This document shows, one piece after another, positions 46,076-57,893 of a DNA stretch of 64,000 nt. Position 1 is the stretch's first letter. Every line of letters begins with the position of its first letter. The notes beneath the pieces were generated by a model. The model did not search any database, was not told the DNA's origin, and saw nothing but the letters and a program-made list of their open reading frames with translations. The position numbers were made by a program, and so were the translations under genes. Location of the stretch: positions 488,517 through 552,516 of the forward strand of contig JXTC01000042.1 in the NCBI GenBank assembly GCA_002914845.1. Reading direction: 5' to 3'. Source of the DNA: Trema orientale (lineage: Eukaryota; Streptophyta; Magnoliopsida; Rosales; Cannabaceae).

Positions 46076-47535
46076 CTACTCACGTAATTGGAAAAAAGAA
46101 TTAGGGAAGAAGAAGACAATCAGAACTCTTACTATATCTGAAGTTCACAGATAATTTGAGTGGATAAAAGGAGGGGAGAAAATATTTTTTTGAAAATCTC
46201 TAATTCCAGTCAAACGCATAAAAGCCTATGAACTGATCAACACCGATAGATGGAATCCAGACTCATATATCTTCAGTTTTCTAATCTTGCCGATCAGCTG
46301 TACGACTCATTTTCATCAAGAATTCATTACCGAAATCAGGTTTGCTGATGCCCATAGAGCTGCTATAGCTGCAAACCCCCAACCCAATAAGAGCTGGCCT
46401 ATCTTAAGAATTATCCCACTTTTTAAGTTACAGCCATATCTGAAAATGGTAAAATATGAAACACAACCAATACAGAGAAGAAACATTCCATAATTACCTC
46501 TAGACTTAGTCTAGCTAAAACTACTACAAACAAGTACCCTATGCAGAACAGAAACAATCCTCGTTAGTCATTTAAAATTTATTTGCTGTACCAAGCAATA
46601 TTTTCTTGGCTGCTTTGTTACTTGGATTAACACGATAGTGAGAGGAAGTGAGAGTGAGAACTTACGAAGTTTTGAACGGACTTAGTGATTAGGGAGGTCG
46701 ATGATTCAGAGTTTTCCCCAGTAGCTTTGACAGCAACAGAAACACACTTTTGTCTCTCTGCAATACACAAAATCAATAGACAGAAAAAGCAAGAAAAAAG
46801 AAAAGCATCAGAGACACGAATTTAGTCATGGAACTTTAAGAAATGACATCCAGCCCTTTTAACACGATCATCAACCTTTCCAAATCCCTAATAATTTGGT
46901 ATTCATGTTTCAAACCTCAATTTCCAACAAAAACTTTCGTCACTCTCACACTGAGTCAACTCCAAATCTTGCTGGCAAGCACAATCTACCTAAATTATTT
47001 CCTTTCACTTAGAAAACCGATTGAATTTCCCTTTCTTTGGGTACATGATATTTCTTACATAATAAACACTAATATGCAAATTTAAGTTGTCCTATTCTCC
47101 AATGACCGTTCCCTTTATAACATCATATAATCCAAGTTCCCACAATCCTACAAACCAAATGCATTTTAATATAGCGAAGTCCCTAAATGACCAATTTTTA
47201 CCTAAAGTTAGGCACCTTCTCCAGATAACCCAATTCTCAAAAGCAAACTAGTTGAGCTAAAAACTCATACTCTACTCAAAATAACCTTATCAAACACTCT
47301 GAACATACAAAATTTGACTAATGTTTTGACCTCAACAAGTTGGACTAGAAAAGAATCAGAAACTTCTATTCAAAACAAACCAAAAAAGTTGGAACGAAAA
47401 TCCAAAATCTCTGCTTCAATCACCATTATATTTACCTTGAATAGGAGAAACCGGAAGCTTTGAGAAAGCTCTTAAAAGGGTTTTCCTGCTTTTGATCAAT
47501 AATGGTGGAGGCAAGCTCACAACAATGGAAGCCAT
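46022..47535 (-). pseudogene. CURT1D: Partial CURT1D-like (CAAD domain) thylakoid protein gene, exons 1-4, 3' end missing
   Basis: Minus strand. Exon A 47535-47436 (ATG at 47535) and exon B 46757-46666 join cleanly to 64 codons with a plastid-transit look: 'MASIVVSLPPPLLIKSRKTL', 'VSVAVKATGENSESS', 'LITKSVQNF'. Exon C (46418-46331) reads 'WDNS', a TAA in place of a Glu-type codon, 'DRPALIGLG', then one extra G before 'FAAIAALWASANLIS', so it has one nonsense codon and one +1 shift. Exon D starts at 46075 with 'AVDKLPVIPSVLEVVGIL'. CURT1 proteins curve grana margins. They normally continue into a second membrane helix ('WFVYRYLLFKPDR'), which is absent here; the PPR sequence takes over. Exons B and D are in the same phase, so skipping exon C keeps the frame. 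The family is confident; the D paralogue is likely. Confidence 0.75.
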
Positions 47536-48567
47536 GTCTACCTGAAAGAAAAATCGGAAAATAATGTCCGAAGTTTCTTCTTCATTTTCTTTCTTTTATT
47601 TCTCATTAAGATAGATGGGTTATCTTTTCGAGGTTCAGGGAAACCATGGCCGAGGACATGATCGACGCGAGAGCGAGAAAGATTCTGACTTGAGAAGGAA
47701 AGATAATGTGTAGTGTTACCATGGCTGCTGGCCAGAGACAGACAGGGCACCGCGCTCTGTTTTCAATTCTAAGCACCACAAAAATGTAAATATTTTATGG
47801 TAATTTGGAGCAAAAATCCCTAATGTTTAGTGTTTTTGGCATTTAAGTCCCCGGCGTTTAAGTTTTGGCATTTTAATCGCTAACCTATGAAATGAGTTGC
47901 AACCGTTGGTCCTTCTTACGAATCCGTCCAAGTTTGCCGTTAAGTGCTCACCATCCGCGCAGCGCATGTGCGATTGTTAGAAGGGTTACTTCGTGGAAAA
48001 AGAAAAAGGAAAAAAAAGACTCGCATGCAAATTTTCTCACGAGAGATCAGCTTAAAAAAATGAAGGAATAAAAAAATCTATATGAAGCTGAAATTGCTCG
48101 GACGCTGAGCAATCAACTGCACAAGGAAAATTAGGAAAACTGACAAATGAGTATTTAAAAGCGCATTTAGTACAGAATTCGAATCTTATTCTTCAAATTC
48201 AGAAACAACTTTTATACAGAAAGTTGGAGGGATAAAAAACCTAAATCTGCAGGAGAGTTCTAAAATGAGCCATTAAGCTTTTGATGATCCATGGCTCAGA
48301 GTTCTCACTTATTAGAGTATCAAAGATGGGAAGATTAATGCCTTTGAGTTCTAATTGTATCTCAAAGGATGTTTAGACTTCTATTCTCAACTTTGGGATT
48401 GATTAATTCGTATATATATTTGGACAAATTACCCTACTGTTCCCCAACTTTTGCCAAGTGATACACTTTACGGTCTTTACTCTAGAATAATTGACGGGTA
48501 CTTTTTCTCCCCAAATTGGGTAAAGTTGTCTAAGTTTACTCCCCATAACTAAACTCTATTAACAAAT
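47536..48567. other. Upstream region of the CURT1D-PPR locus and repeat-like sequence
   Basis: The first 200 bp is the presumed leader and promoter of the minus-strand locus. From about 47810 the sequence has the AAATCCCTAA/TTTAAGTCCCC/CATTTTAATCG character of a common plant repeat, and about 48425-48560 reads like a second piece (AAATTACCCTACTGTTCCCC). Ends could not be paired. Confidence 0.35.
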
Positions 48568-48792
48568 TTGAGGGTTTTTAGTAATTGCAATTGTGTTGGT
48601 CAAGATGATCTTGCCCAGTTTCGAATCGTCGATGAAGACAGCGAAATTGGCGACCCATCTGACAAGCTCCTTGCTCTTTACTTTGGTGAGACGCCTCATG
48701 TGCCGCTCCTTCACAAAGGCAGTGGACTAGGGACCTCGTTATCGTACGCTACGCTACAACGCGACCGGTACTGCTCGTTCTGCCTTTTTTGA
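48568..48792 (+). pseudogene. Possible captured gene fragment
   Basis: The stretch 48600-48785 has clearly higher GC and a coding-like frame ('FRIVDEDSEIGDPSDKLLALYFGE' region, then 'TPHVPLLHKGSG'). It is bounded by AT-rich, repeat-like sequence on both sides and has no splice context or neighbours that would make a gene. I do not recognise the parent family. It may be an exon fragment carried by a transposon. Confidence 0.3.
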
Positions 48793-49180
48793 GATCACAA
48801 AGGTCAAATGAAAATTGCCAAATATGTAAGGTTATTGGCATTTAGTTAATTATGATTATACTAGTTTACCATATTATAGATTTCATTGAGTTTTGTCGGA
48901 GCTTTTGTAGTATTGTATACTTTTTTTATTCTTAAATAATATTGCCTCCATTTGTGAGGGCTTTTTAAAAAAAAATCTAATGGAGAGAAGGTAAAGTTTA
49001 TTACATATATAAACCATTTTTCGTATCATTTTCAAGTGCCTCAAGAATTAAATTAATAATCATATCCTTTGTAAACATGGTTTCTATGTGGGTGCCATGC
49101 TCAATTTACTTTGATCTACTAGTTTAAAATGCATCTTTTTTATTTATGAATATACAATGCATATATACATATAGGTTGCT

Positions 49181-49414
49181 AATCCAGTGGGTATTTTTTT
49201 TTTTTATCTATGTGTAGGTATTTTTATTTTAGCCATTGGATCATCATATAATGGTGATCTAATGGCTATAATGAAGTACATGAAAAGACGTGCATCATTA
49301 ATGTTATTTCTCTCTCTTACTTTTTAATATAAAAAAAGGTGTAAGAAAAATTTTCATTAGCAAAAGCAATACCTATGCATAGGTGGAAAAAAAAAAAAAT
49401 ACCTACTGAATTGG
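49181..49414. mobile_element. Foldback/MITE-like inverted repeat with A/T tracts
   Basis: The left arm AATCCAGTGGGTA-T14-ATCTATGTGTAGGTA pairs with the right arm TACCTATGCATAGGTGG-A13-TACCTACTGAATTGG. The core AGCCATTGGATCA / TGATCTAATGGCT is itself an inverted repeat. Non-coding. Confidence 0.5.
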
Positions 49415-49726
49415 TGCCTATATATATATATACAATTGTTTGATAGCATGAATATCTTAGTTAGGTCGTGGTTCTCACACTTAGGGCATGTTTACTAATT
49501 TGTAATGAAAATGAAAAGAAAATAGTTGAGTTTAAAGAGGAATAAGAATGAATAAAAAATTGAATTATCCTTCAAAAGTTTAACTATGTGAAAGAATCTC
49601 CAAAACAGTGTACTCTAAATAGATAAGTAAACTGAATGAAATGGATATGGAATTACTTTTGTAATTTTCATGAAAGATCTATTACGGATTAGTAAATATG
49701 GCCTTATATTTAAGGTATTATTTTTA

Positions 49727-50265
49727 GGATTAATGGCATAAATGGTCCTTGAAATACTCAATTTATGGCAATTTTGTTCTCAAAGTTTCAATTATAGCAA
49801 TTCAGCTCTTGAACTTTTCGATTTATAGCAATTTGATCCCTACACTATCTAAATCACAACCTAATGTTAAATCTTTAACCAAAAATACATGTAAGGAGTA
49901 TGTGATGGCATCTAAAATTGTATTTAATAGGTAATTTGAGAATTTTAAGCATAAGAATGAACAAATCACATAATTTTTTAAAAAAATTTGCTGCTCCAAA
50001 AATCCTACAAAATATAAATAATACATATTTCCTTCAATCCAAATTATTCTGTTTAGTTTATTTTCCTTTCACACTTTCAAATGCTACAATATACTACTCA
50101 AGTGTGTTTTTTATCAGAAATTTAACAGCAGATTATAATTTAGACAGTTCAAGTACTAAGTTACTTCAAATAGGAAAATTCAATAGTATAATTACCACAA
50201 TTGAAACTTTGAGGACCAACTTACCACAAATGAGAGAGTTCAAGGACCATTTGTGCTATAAATCC
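49727..50265. mobile_element. Mutator-type MITE, copy 2 of the family at 4255-4810
   Basis: The ends are GGATTAATGGCATAAATGG and, inverted, GGATTTATAGCACAAATGG, both running on into TCCTTGAA. Flanks are TTATTTTTA (49718-49726) and TCATTTTTA (50266-50274), 8 of 9 identical, a Mutator-length duplication. The interior aligns with 4255-4810 in order. Non-coding. Confidence 0.65.
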
Positions 50266-50274
50266 TCATTTTTA

Positions 50275-51340
50275 TTTACATAAAACATGGAATGTGGAAT
50301 TAGGATGAGAGTACTCCTTGACAGCAAGTAATATTAATGAGCATTCAAGAAAAAAGAAAAAAAAAAGAAAAAAAACTATTACTGAGTTAATCACCTTCCT
50401 CCCTTTTTACATCTTAAACCTCTTATATATTTCTTCTCAAGTGAAGGCTTTTCTGCTCAACAAATAGTAGTTCTCTTAAGCATTTGAATGCCATAAACTT
50501 GAGAGATTACTTATCTGTGGTTTGCGATTTGTTGGGACATCTTTTTTCTTTTATTTATTTATTTATTTATTTTTATTTTTTATTTTTTAGAAGGCCAATG
50601 CAGTAACACATATTGATAATTCATTGCAGGTACCTTGTTGTTGCAGGCTATTCTTTCTTATCTTCTCATGTACCTTAACAACAAGGTCAATTTTCATGTA
50701 TTCAATGGACAACTTGGTTTGAAATTTTATATTCAGGTTTGATTTCTATTCTTCACCCAAGCAAGTCTTCTTTTTTGGCAGTAAAAAATAACATGTCTTT
50801 TGGAAATTACTAAAAAACCCTCAGGATTGTTAACAAAGTTTAGTTTTTGGGGGTACATTGAGAGAGAGAAAAGGGCATGGGTGGGAATAACTTGGGCCAA
50901 AATGATTTTTTATGCATTTTTTTGAAAATGACATTTTTAAGAGTGTCAAAGACATCTTGACCTATGGTCAAGAATTTCTTACCCATAAAAAAGGAATAAA
51001 TAATCATCTGGTCAAGAAGTCTTTACCACTTCTAAAAATGTCATTCTTAGAAAAATACATAAAAAGTCATTTTAGTCCAAATTAGTCGTCATTTTCTGTA
51101 ACTTTTGGCAAATTTAAGTCAAAGAAAAAAAAAAAAGAAAAAAACCAAAGTCAATTTTTTGAATGAAGTGTATCGTTTGGCAAAAGATAGGCCGCAATAT
51201 TAGTAATTTTTCCTATATATTTTACACAAACAATTTTTATTCTCAACCTGTTCCGAAGTTATCTTTTTGTTTTTTCTTTCAGTTGGAAATTTATTGAAAT
51301 TCCAATATATTTTCAGCAAATATCTATCATTATTTATCTA
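50275..51340. other. AT-rich gene-free sequence
   Basis: No gene. The region 50800-51200 contains an inverted pair (AAATGACATTTTTAAGAGTG near 50930 and its approximate complement near 51033), suggesting another decayed inverted-repeat element of about 300 bp. Boundaries uncertain. Confidence 0.3.
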
Positions 51341-51425
51341 GAGAAATTCTAGTGTGGGAGGGGCAAAAACTCTCCTACACATAAGAGGAGTTTTTTTTCT
51401 AATCAGACAGCTTATAAGAGATTTA
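51341..51425 (+). repeat. Dispersed repeat, copy 1 (also at 63314-63400)
   Basis: GAAATTCTAGTGTGGGAGG, CTCCTACACATAAGAGGAG-T8 and TAATCAGACAGCTTATAAG match 63314-63400 in order. It is probably the end of a transposon family. Confidence 0.45.
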
Positions 51426-52099
51426 ATTTTGATAAAAAATTTTATAAGATACTCATTAATACACAGGAATATATCCATATACTTCATTTTTCAAGGATCT
51501 ATTTATTAAAAAAAAGAAGCACCATAGTAACTGATAGCACCAATAAAGTAGGCACGTTTAATGACTTATTAGTTATCTAAATTTGAAAAAACTAATTTTA
51601 TGGGCTGGATAAAAAAAATCAATTTTAATTAATACGAAGTTATTAGATTTGGTAAGAGGAAAGTTAAGTGGGACTATGGAATGGGGTTGGGTTCATAACA
51701 CAATATCTGTTCATCTTCATTTGTGATTGGCATCTAATATCTTCTCTTCATTTAGTTTGTGAAGGTAAGATTTTACTAACAACTTTTCGAAAATCCAACA
51801 AGTGTTTCGTATTCTATTATTTATTTTTATTATTGTTATTATTATTTGGCTTAAGTTAATGAAATAGAAGATATGCCCAAAAAACTAATTAAATAATTTA
51901 ACAGAATAATAAAAAATAGATAAAAGATGTATGAGAAGATTGTTTTTCCAATTTTTTTTTTCATATAACCGACCACCATTTTCATGTCCCCATTTGTCAC
52001 ACCTATATCCATGTTTTTTTTTTTTTCCTTTCTTTCTTTCTTTCTTCTTCCTATTCTCCTTTTAAATACCTAACAAACAAATCATATTGAGTAGCCATA

Positions 52100-52258
52100 A
52101 GCTCGACAAAGAATTAATCTTTCATTTGTTTTTCCATTTTTTTTAGTAGTTTTCTTTTGTTTTTCCATTTTTTTAGTAGTTTTCTTCTATTTTTTCGAAA
52201 GAATTAATCTTTCATTTGTTTTTCCATTTTGTAGTAGTTTTCTTCTATTTCTTTGAAA
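52100..52258. repeat. Imperfect tandem minisatellite
   Basis: Units reading TTTGTTTTTCCATTTT(TT)TAGTAGTTTTCTT recur three times, partly embedded in a longer repeat that starts GAATTAATCTTTCATTTG. It lies about 190 bp outside the 5' end of the Copia element. Confidence 0.7.
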
Positions 52259-52449
52259 ATAATTTCCCAAAAGCTACATGAATGAGCTTTGTTGTTTTGA
52301 AAATTTTTATTCCAACAATATTTACTTTTTAAGGCATATCACTTGCACTCTATAGTCATATTTTAGCAGAAGAATAGGCTGATTTAGCAGAAAGACTATC
52401 AGTTTCAATAGGGATTTAAAAACCAAAAATTAAACACTAGAGACTTAAG

Positions 52450-52703
52450 TATTAAAGATAATGGTTAAACTAAATTATAACTTTATTTTATGTAATCAAT
52501 TACTGTAATTACGCTTTCTTTTGATTGTGTATACTTCTTTTAGTGCTATGATCTTGTATATCAATGTAATAGTGGTAGGTGAGATTTAGTTTCCTTTTTG
52601 TTGTTAATGTATAAGTATATAAGGTTCTATATATACCTAGGCAATATACAAGGCAAAATATTCAACGTCCATTTCCTTCTTTTATCATATATTTATCTTT
52701 ATA
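52450..52703 (+). repeat. 5' LTR of Copia A
   Basis: 254 bp, starting TATTAAAGATAA and ending TTATCTTTATA. It contains a TATA-like TATATATACC near its 3' part. It aligns over its full length with 62216-62469. Confidence 0.92.
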
Positions 52704-52901
52704 TGATATCAGAGCCTCTCTTTTCACGAAATCAATTTTGAGCCATAGCCGATTCTTCAATCTCAAAGTCTGATACAAAGATAATCTCTCCCAATAAACC
52801 ACCACTATTGAATCTCTTAATACAATTCTCTCCACCAATTCTTAAAACGTCAATCCCTAACTCATCTCCATTAACGTGGCTGCTTAAGCTCCGTTAAAAC
52901 T

Positions 52902-53179
52902 TAAAAGAGAAGTTTAAAAAAAGAAAGTATTGATATTATTTCTTCTGCTATCAATATTACACAACGACTACTTTATATACACGGGATTGATAAAGAAATT
53001 GAATCAAAGATTAAACAAAGCAAAATAAATGGCAGACCAGGAGACATGGACTATGCGTAGGAAACTAAGAATTGTAGAGCACAAGAAGACAAGCATGGTA
53101 GAGCCCATGTGTTTCCTTTATGTGTGAGTGGAGTAAGAGAAATGTTTTATATTATTATTTAATAGTAGTAGCCTTAATA
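52902..53179 (-). repeat. 3' LTR of Copia B
   Basis: 278 bp on the plus strand, ending TAGCCTTAATA next to the C-rich tract. It is slightly longer than its partner because of a few extra bases near its outer edge. Confidence 0.88.
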
Positions 53180-56100
53180 TCCCCCCGCAAGCTGAAGGTG
53201 GGCAAAGGGAGAACCTTTAGTTTGGCTCGTAGTCTAGTAAAGTGAGTGGCAGAGAAGGGTTTAGTAAGGATGTCAGCAACTTGCTCAAAAGATGGAAGGT
53301 GTTGAACTTTTAAACTGCCTTGAAAAACCTTCTCACGAACAAAGTGAATGTCCAATTCTAAATGCTTGGTCCTAGAATGAAGTATTAGATTGACAGAAAG
53401 ATACACAGTGCTGAGATTGTCACACCAGATAACTAGAGTGGAAGGAGAATGGATATGTAATTCTCTAAGAAGAGATTACAACCATAGCATTTCGGCCATA
53501 GCATGAGCAAGGCTACGGTATTCTGCCTCTGTACTAGAATGAGAAACTGTGTGTTGCTTTTTTGAATGCCAAACGACGAGATTAGTCCCTAAAAAAATGC
53601 AAAAGCCTGATGTAGATCGTCAATCATTGATGTCAGTAGCCCAATCACTATCAGAGAACCCAGTGAGATTATAATGAGAACTTGGAGTAAAATGCAACCC
53701 ATAATGTAGAGTTCTCTTAAGGTAACGAAGAGTTTTTTTAACAGCCTTCCAATGTGGTTCCAAGGGATTATGCATATATTGACAAAGTTTGTTGACAGTA
53801 TAGGCAATTTCAGGTCGTGTAATTGTGGCATATTAAAGTGCACCAACTATACTCCTGTATTGAGTTATATTGGCTAGAGGATCTCCAGTGGTGGCACTGA
53901 GTTTTGGACTACTAATCATTGGTGTTGGTAATGGATTTGCATTAGACATGTTGGTTTGTTGAAGTAAATCTACAATGTACTTGGACTGAGATAGATGCAT
54001 ATTGCCACTTGAGTCACGATGAACTTCTATTCCAAGGAAATAATGAAGCTGGCTAAGATATTTTAGGGAGAACTTGCAATTCAGAAGATGTGTAAGCTTT
54101 GAAATCTCTGAAGAATTACTTCCTGTGATGAGGATATCATACATAAACAAGGATAAAGATGCAAGATTGATCTGTGATCTTCAGGAATAATGAATGATTT
54201 GATTTGGTAGTAGTGAAGCCAAGTTGATGAAGAGCTTGCTGGAGTTTGTCAAACCACCCTCGAGGAGCCTGTTTTAGGCCATATAGCACTTTGTGGAGTT
54301 TGCAAACTAATGTAGAGTTGGAGAATTTCTCAAAACCAGGAGGTTGGCACATAAATACATCTTCTTGAAGATCTCCATTAAGGAAAGCATTATTGACATC
54401 TAACTGTATGATGGACCATTTGTTGGAGAGTGCCACCGTGAGAATCACTCTAATTGTTGTTGGTTTTACTACTGGAATAAAAGTTTCAGTGTAGTCAAAA
54501 CCAGCAAGTTGATCATATCCTTTGGCCACAAGCCTGGCCTTATATCGAGAGATGGAGCCATCTGGATTCTTCTTGAAACCCATTTACAACCAATAAGCTT
54601 TCTTTGAGAAGGCATATGAACAAGACTCCATGTTTTGTTTTTGAGCAAAGCATTGACCTCTTTTTCCATTGCATTCTTCCAATGGGGATTTTGTAGAGCT
54701 TCCTTATAAGAGGCAGGTTCTTGATGATTCAAAGAGGCTGCTAAGAATACTTTAGGCTTATAAATCCCATGCTTGGGCCGTGTCATCATGGGATGGTGAT
54801 TTGATGAAGTTGTGGGAGCATTATAACCTGCAGTGTCAGTAAGTGAAACAGGTCTAACAATATCTAATATGGGCAATTCTTCATGCAATTCATTATCACT
54901 AGAAATCGAGTTTGATAAAGAGATTAGAGTGCTTCTAGAAAGAGAATTATGAGTGGAGTTTGGGACATTTGTGGAATTTTTTGGACTAGGAAGCAGACTC
55001 GACACATTTGTTATTGGAAGCTGTTGGTGTGATCTAGGTCAGATAAGAACATAGGGAGAGGCTGAGGAAAAAGGACTGGTGAGTGAAAAATGGAATTGTT
55101 TTGAGTAGCAAGTGATGTATCATTAGGTTGACCTGAGAATGAAAGTGATTTTCATAGAATGTGACATGTCTTGAGATAAATATCCTACCATTTGGTCCTA
55201 AACACTTATAGCCTTTGTGCTTGTTACTGTATCCAAGGAAAGTGCACATAATTGATCTGTATTGCATTTTATTGCTATTATAATGTCAAAGAAAGTGAAA
55301 ATAAGCACATCTAAATACTTTGAGAAAAGAATAGTCTAGTTTTAACCAAAAAAATTTCTCCAATGGATATTTTTGATGAAGTACTAGTGTTGGTAGTCGA
55401 TTTATAAGATATACTGCAGTGGAAAAGGCATCATCCCAAAATTTTAAAGGTAAAGAGGCTTGTGCAAGAAGCGTAAGACTAGATTCCACAATGTGTCTAT
55501 GCTTTCTTTTTACAAGATCATTTTGTTCAGGGGTATGTGGACAAGAAAGTTTATGATTAATTCCATTAGTAAGAAAATATTGTGTTAATTGTCTGTATTC
55601 CCCTCCCTAATCAGTTTGAAAAGATTTCAATTTGTTGTTTAAATATAATTCTGCCAAAGCTTTAAAATGAAGAAATGTTTGACAAACTTCTGACTTGTTT
55701 TTGAGAAAATAGATCCATGTATAACGAGAGTAGGCATCAATAAAAGATACACAGTATTTATGACTATTTGATGAAGTAGTAGGACAAGAACCCCATAAGT
55801 TTGAGTGCACAAGTTATAATGGTTGTGTGTATTTAGTTTCGGACGTTATAAATGGCATTTTATAGCTTTTACCCATTTGGCATGTAACACAAAAATTAGA
55901 GGATTCTTTTGAGGGAAAAGAAAAGTTGCATTCATTTAAAATTGTTCCTACAACTTTTGAGGCAGGATGACCAAGTCTCCTATGCCAAAGTTCTACAGAA
56001 CCTACCAAACTTTTTGTCATATCAGAAGAACATGCTGAACGACATTGATCTCTTAGAGCTACTGACAAAGCTATGTTGTTGAACTCAGGTGAGCTTGAAT

Positions 56101-57629
56101 GTGCTTGTCTTGAAGGAAAGCTTGAAACGTTACAATACTAAGATTCTAAGATGGATGGCTGGACAAGTGAAAGAGGAAAGTGATACAATCCTTTCTTAAG
56201 TGTCCCTTTGAGAAGCAATACCCCCATTGCTTGGTCCTTACCAAGGCAAAATGAGGAGTGAAATTCAAAGTAAACATTATTGTCTTTTGTAAATTGGGAA
56301 ACACTTAACAGATTATTGGTAATATCAGGAACGTGAAGCAAATTTTTCAGTAAGAAAGTTTTTGAACAGTGTTTAGAATGCATAGAAGAGTTGCCAATAT
56401 GAGTAATTTTCAAACCTGCTCCATTACCAACATACAACTTGTTGTTTCCATGGTAGTTTGTGACTATGTTGAGGTTGGCAAGCTCATTTGTTACATGATT
56501 TGTAGCGCCCGTATATGGAAACCAACTGCATTCTGAGTTAAGATCATACTGAGCAATCATGGCTGTCATATTGTTATTGTTGTTGTTATTAATACTACTT
56601 GTGTTTGACCCACTTCCTCTATAGGGAATGTTGTTGTAACCACTGAAATTAGAGTAAAAACAATGGTAGCACCTTTGAACAGTGTGACCAAGTTTACCAC
56701 AGAGTTGGCACTGAAGTTGAGAGGAGTTACCTCAGCCACGATTTCCACCTCAGCCACGGCCTCTTCCCATATTGCTTCCAATGTTTCGATACTGACGCTC
56801 ATTGTTGTTGTTTGGTCTTGGAGTATTTGGCCTTCTATTAATAGAGAGATTTGCAGATGGAAGTGAACTTTCAGTGTTCACATGGTGTTGCTCTAGACGA
56901 TTTTCATAGGCAAGAAGCAGGGCAGTAACATCTTGTAGCCTATATGGCTCCACACGATAGGTGACTGAAACAACTGAAGAGTCATAGTCTAAGCTTAAAC
57001 CTACAAGGATGTAGAGGATTTGGTCCTCTTCAGTGACAATATATCCTGCAGAAGCAAGGATATCAGCATAGGTCTTCATTTTGACCAAGTATTCCCTCAT
57101 TGAAAGACTTTCTTTCTTCAAGCTTTGAATCCAAAGCTTATACTGCATGATTTTTGCTTTGGACTGAGAGGAAAAAATTCTCTCAAGTGCTCCGCACACT
57201 TATGCAGCAGTGTTGCAACCCACCATCTGAGCAAGAATGCTCTCAGTCATGGATCCTAACAACCATGAAACCAAGAGTTGATCTTGTCTTGTCCAAGTAG
57301 TGAACTCTGGATTCGGATTTCTTAGTTGGCCTTCCTCGTCAACGACAGAGTTTTCAGGTTGCTCCCATCTACCATTAATGAAGCCATCAAGACCATATTC
57401 TCGTATGGTTGCTAGAACTTGATGCTTCCAAAGTAGGAAGTTGCCATCATCAAGTCGAATAGTAATGGCTTGATTGCTGGGGCTAAAAACTTGAATATGC
57501 TGGGCATGTGCTTGGGGTTGTTGTGCTAGAATATTGATTGGCTGTGGTGGTGGTTGAGTTTGAGCAGGAGGCTGTGGCTGAGCGTCTGATACGTTGACTG
57601 CCATGGATCGACAGAGGCTCTTGATACCA

Positions 57630-57893
57630 TAAAAGAGAAAGTATTGATATTATTTCTTCTGCTATCAATATTATACAACGACTACTTTATATACACAGGA
57701 TTGATAAAGCAATTGAATCAAAGATTAAACAAAGCAAAATAAATGACAGACAAGGAAACATGGACCATGCATGGGAATTTAACAATTGTGGAGCACAAGA
57801 AGACAAGCATGGTAGAGCCCATGCTTTTCCTTTATGGTTGAGTGGAGTAAGAGGGATGTTTTATATTATTATTTAATAATAGTAGCCTTAATA
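57630..57893 (-). repeat. 5' LTR of Copia B
   Basis: 264 bp. It begins TAAAAGAGAAAGTATTG beside the primer-binding region (complement of TGGTATCAAGAGCC, up to 57629) and ends TAGCCTTAATA. Confidence 0.88.

Larger units (their letters stand above)
52902..57893 (-). mobile_element. Copia LTR retrotransposon B (fossil), nested in Copia A, opposite orientation
   Basis: Flanked by AAACT at 52897-52901 and 57894-57898. LTRs are 52902-53179 and 57630-57893. A primer-binding region complementary in type to initiator tRNA-Met abuts the right LTR (5' on the minus strand), and a C-rich complement of a polypurine tract follows the left LTR. Minus-strand order: gag about 57604-56570 ('DDGNFLLWKHQVL'), protease/pre-integrase about 56570-55830, integrase about 55810-55290, reverse transcriptase about 54800-53830, RNase H about 53700-53160. 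Ale/Retrofit-like (inference). It is broken, with roughly ten breaks. LTR divergence is about 7-8 percent by eye. It lies just inside the 5' LTR and primer site of Copia A, so it inserted later than A. Confidence 0.92.
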
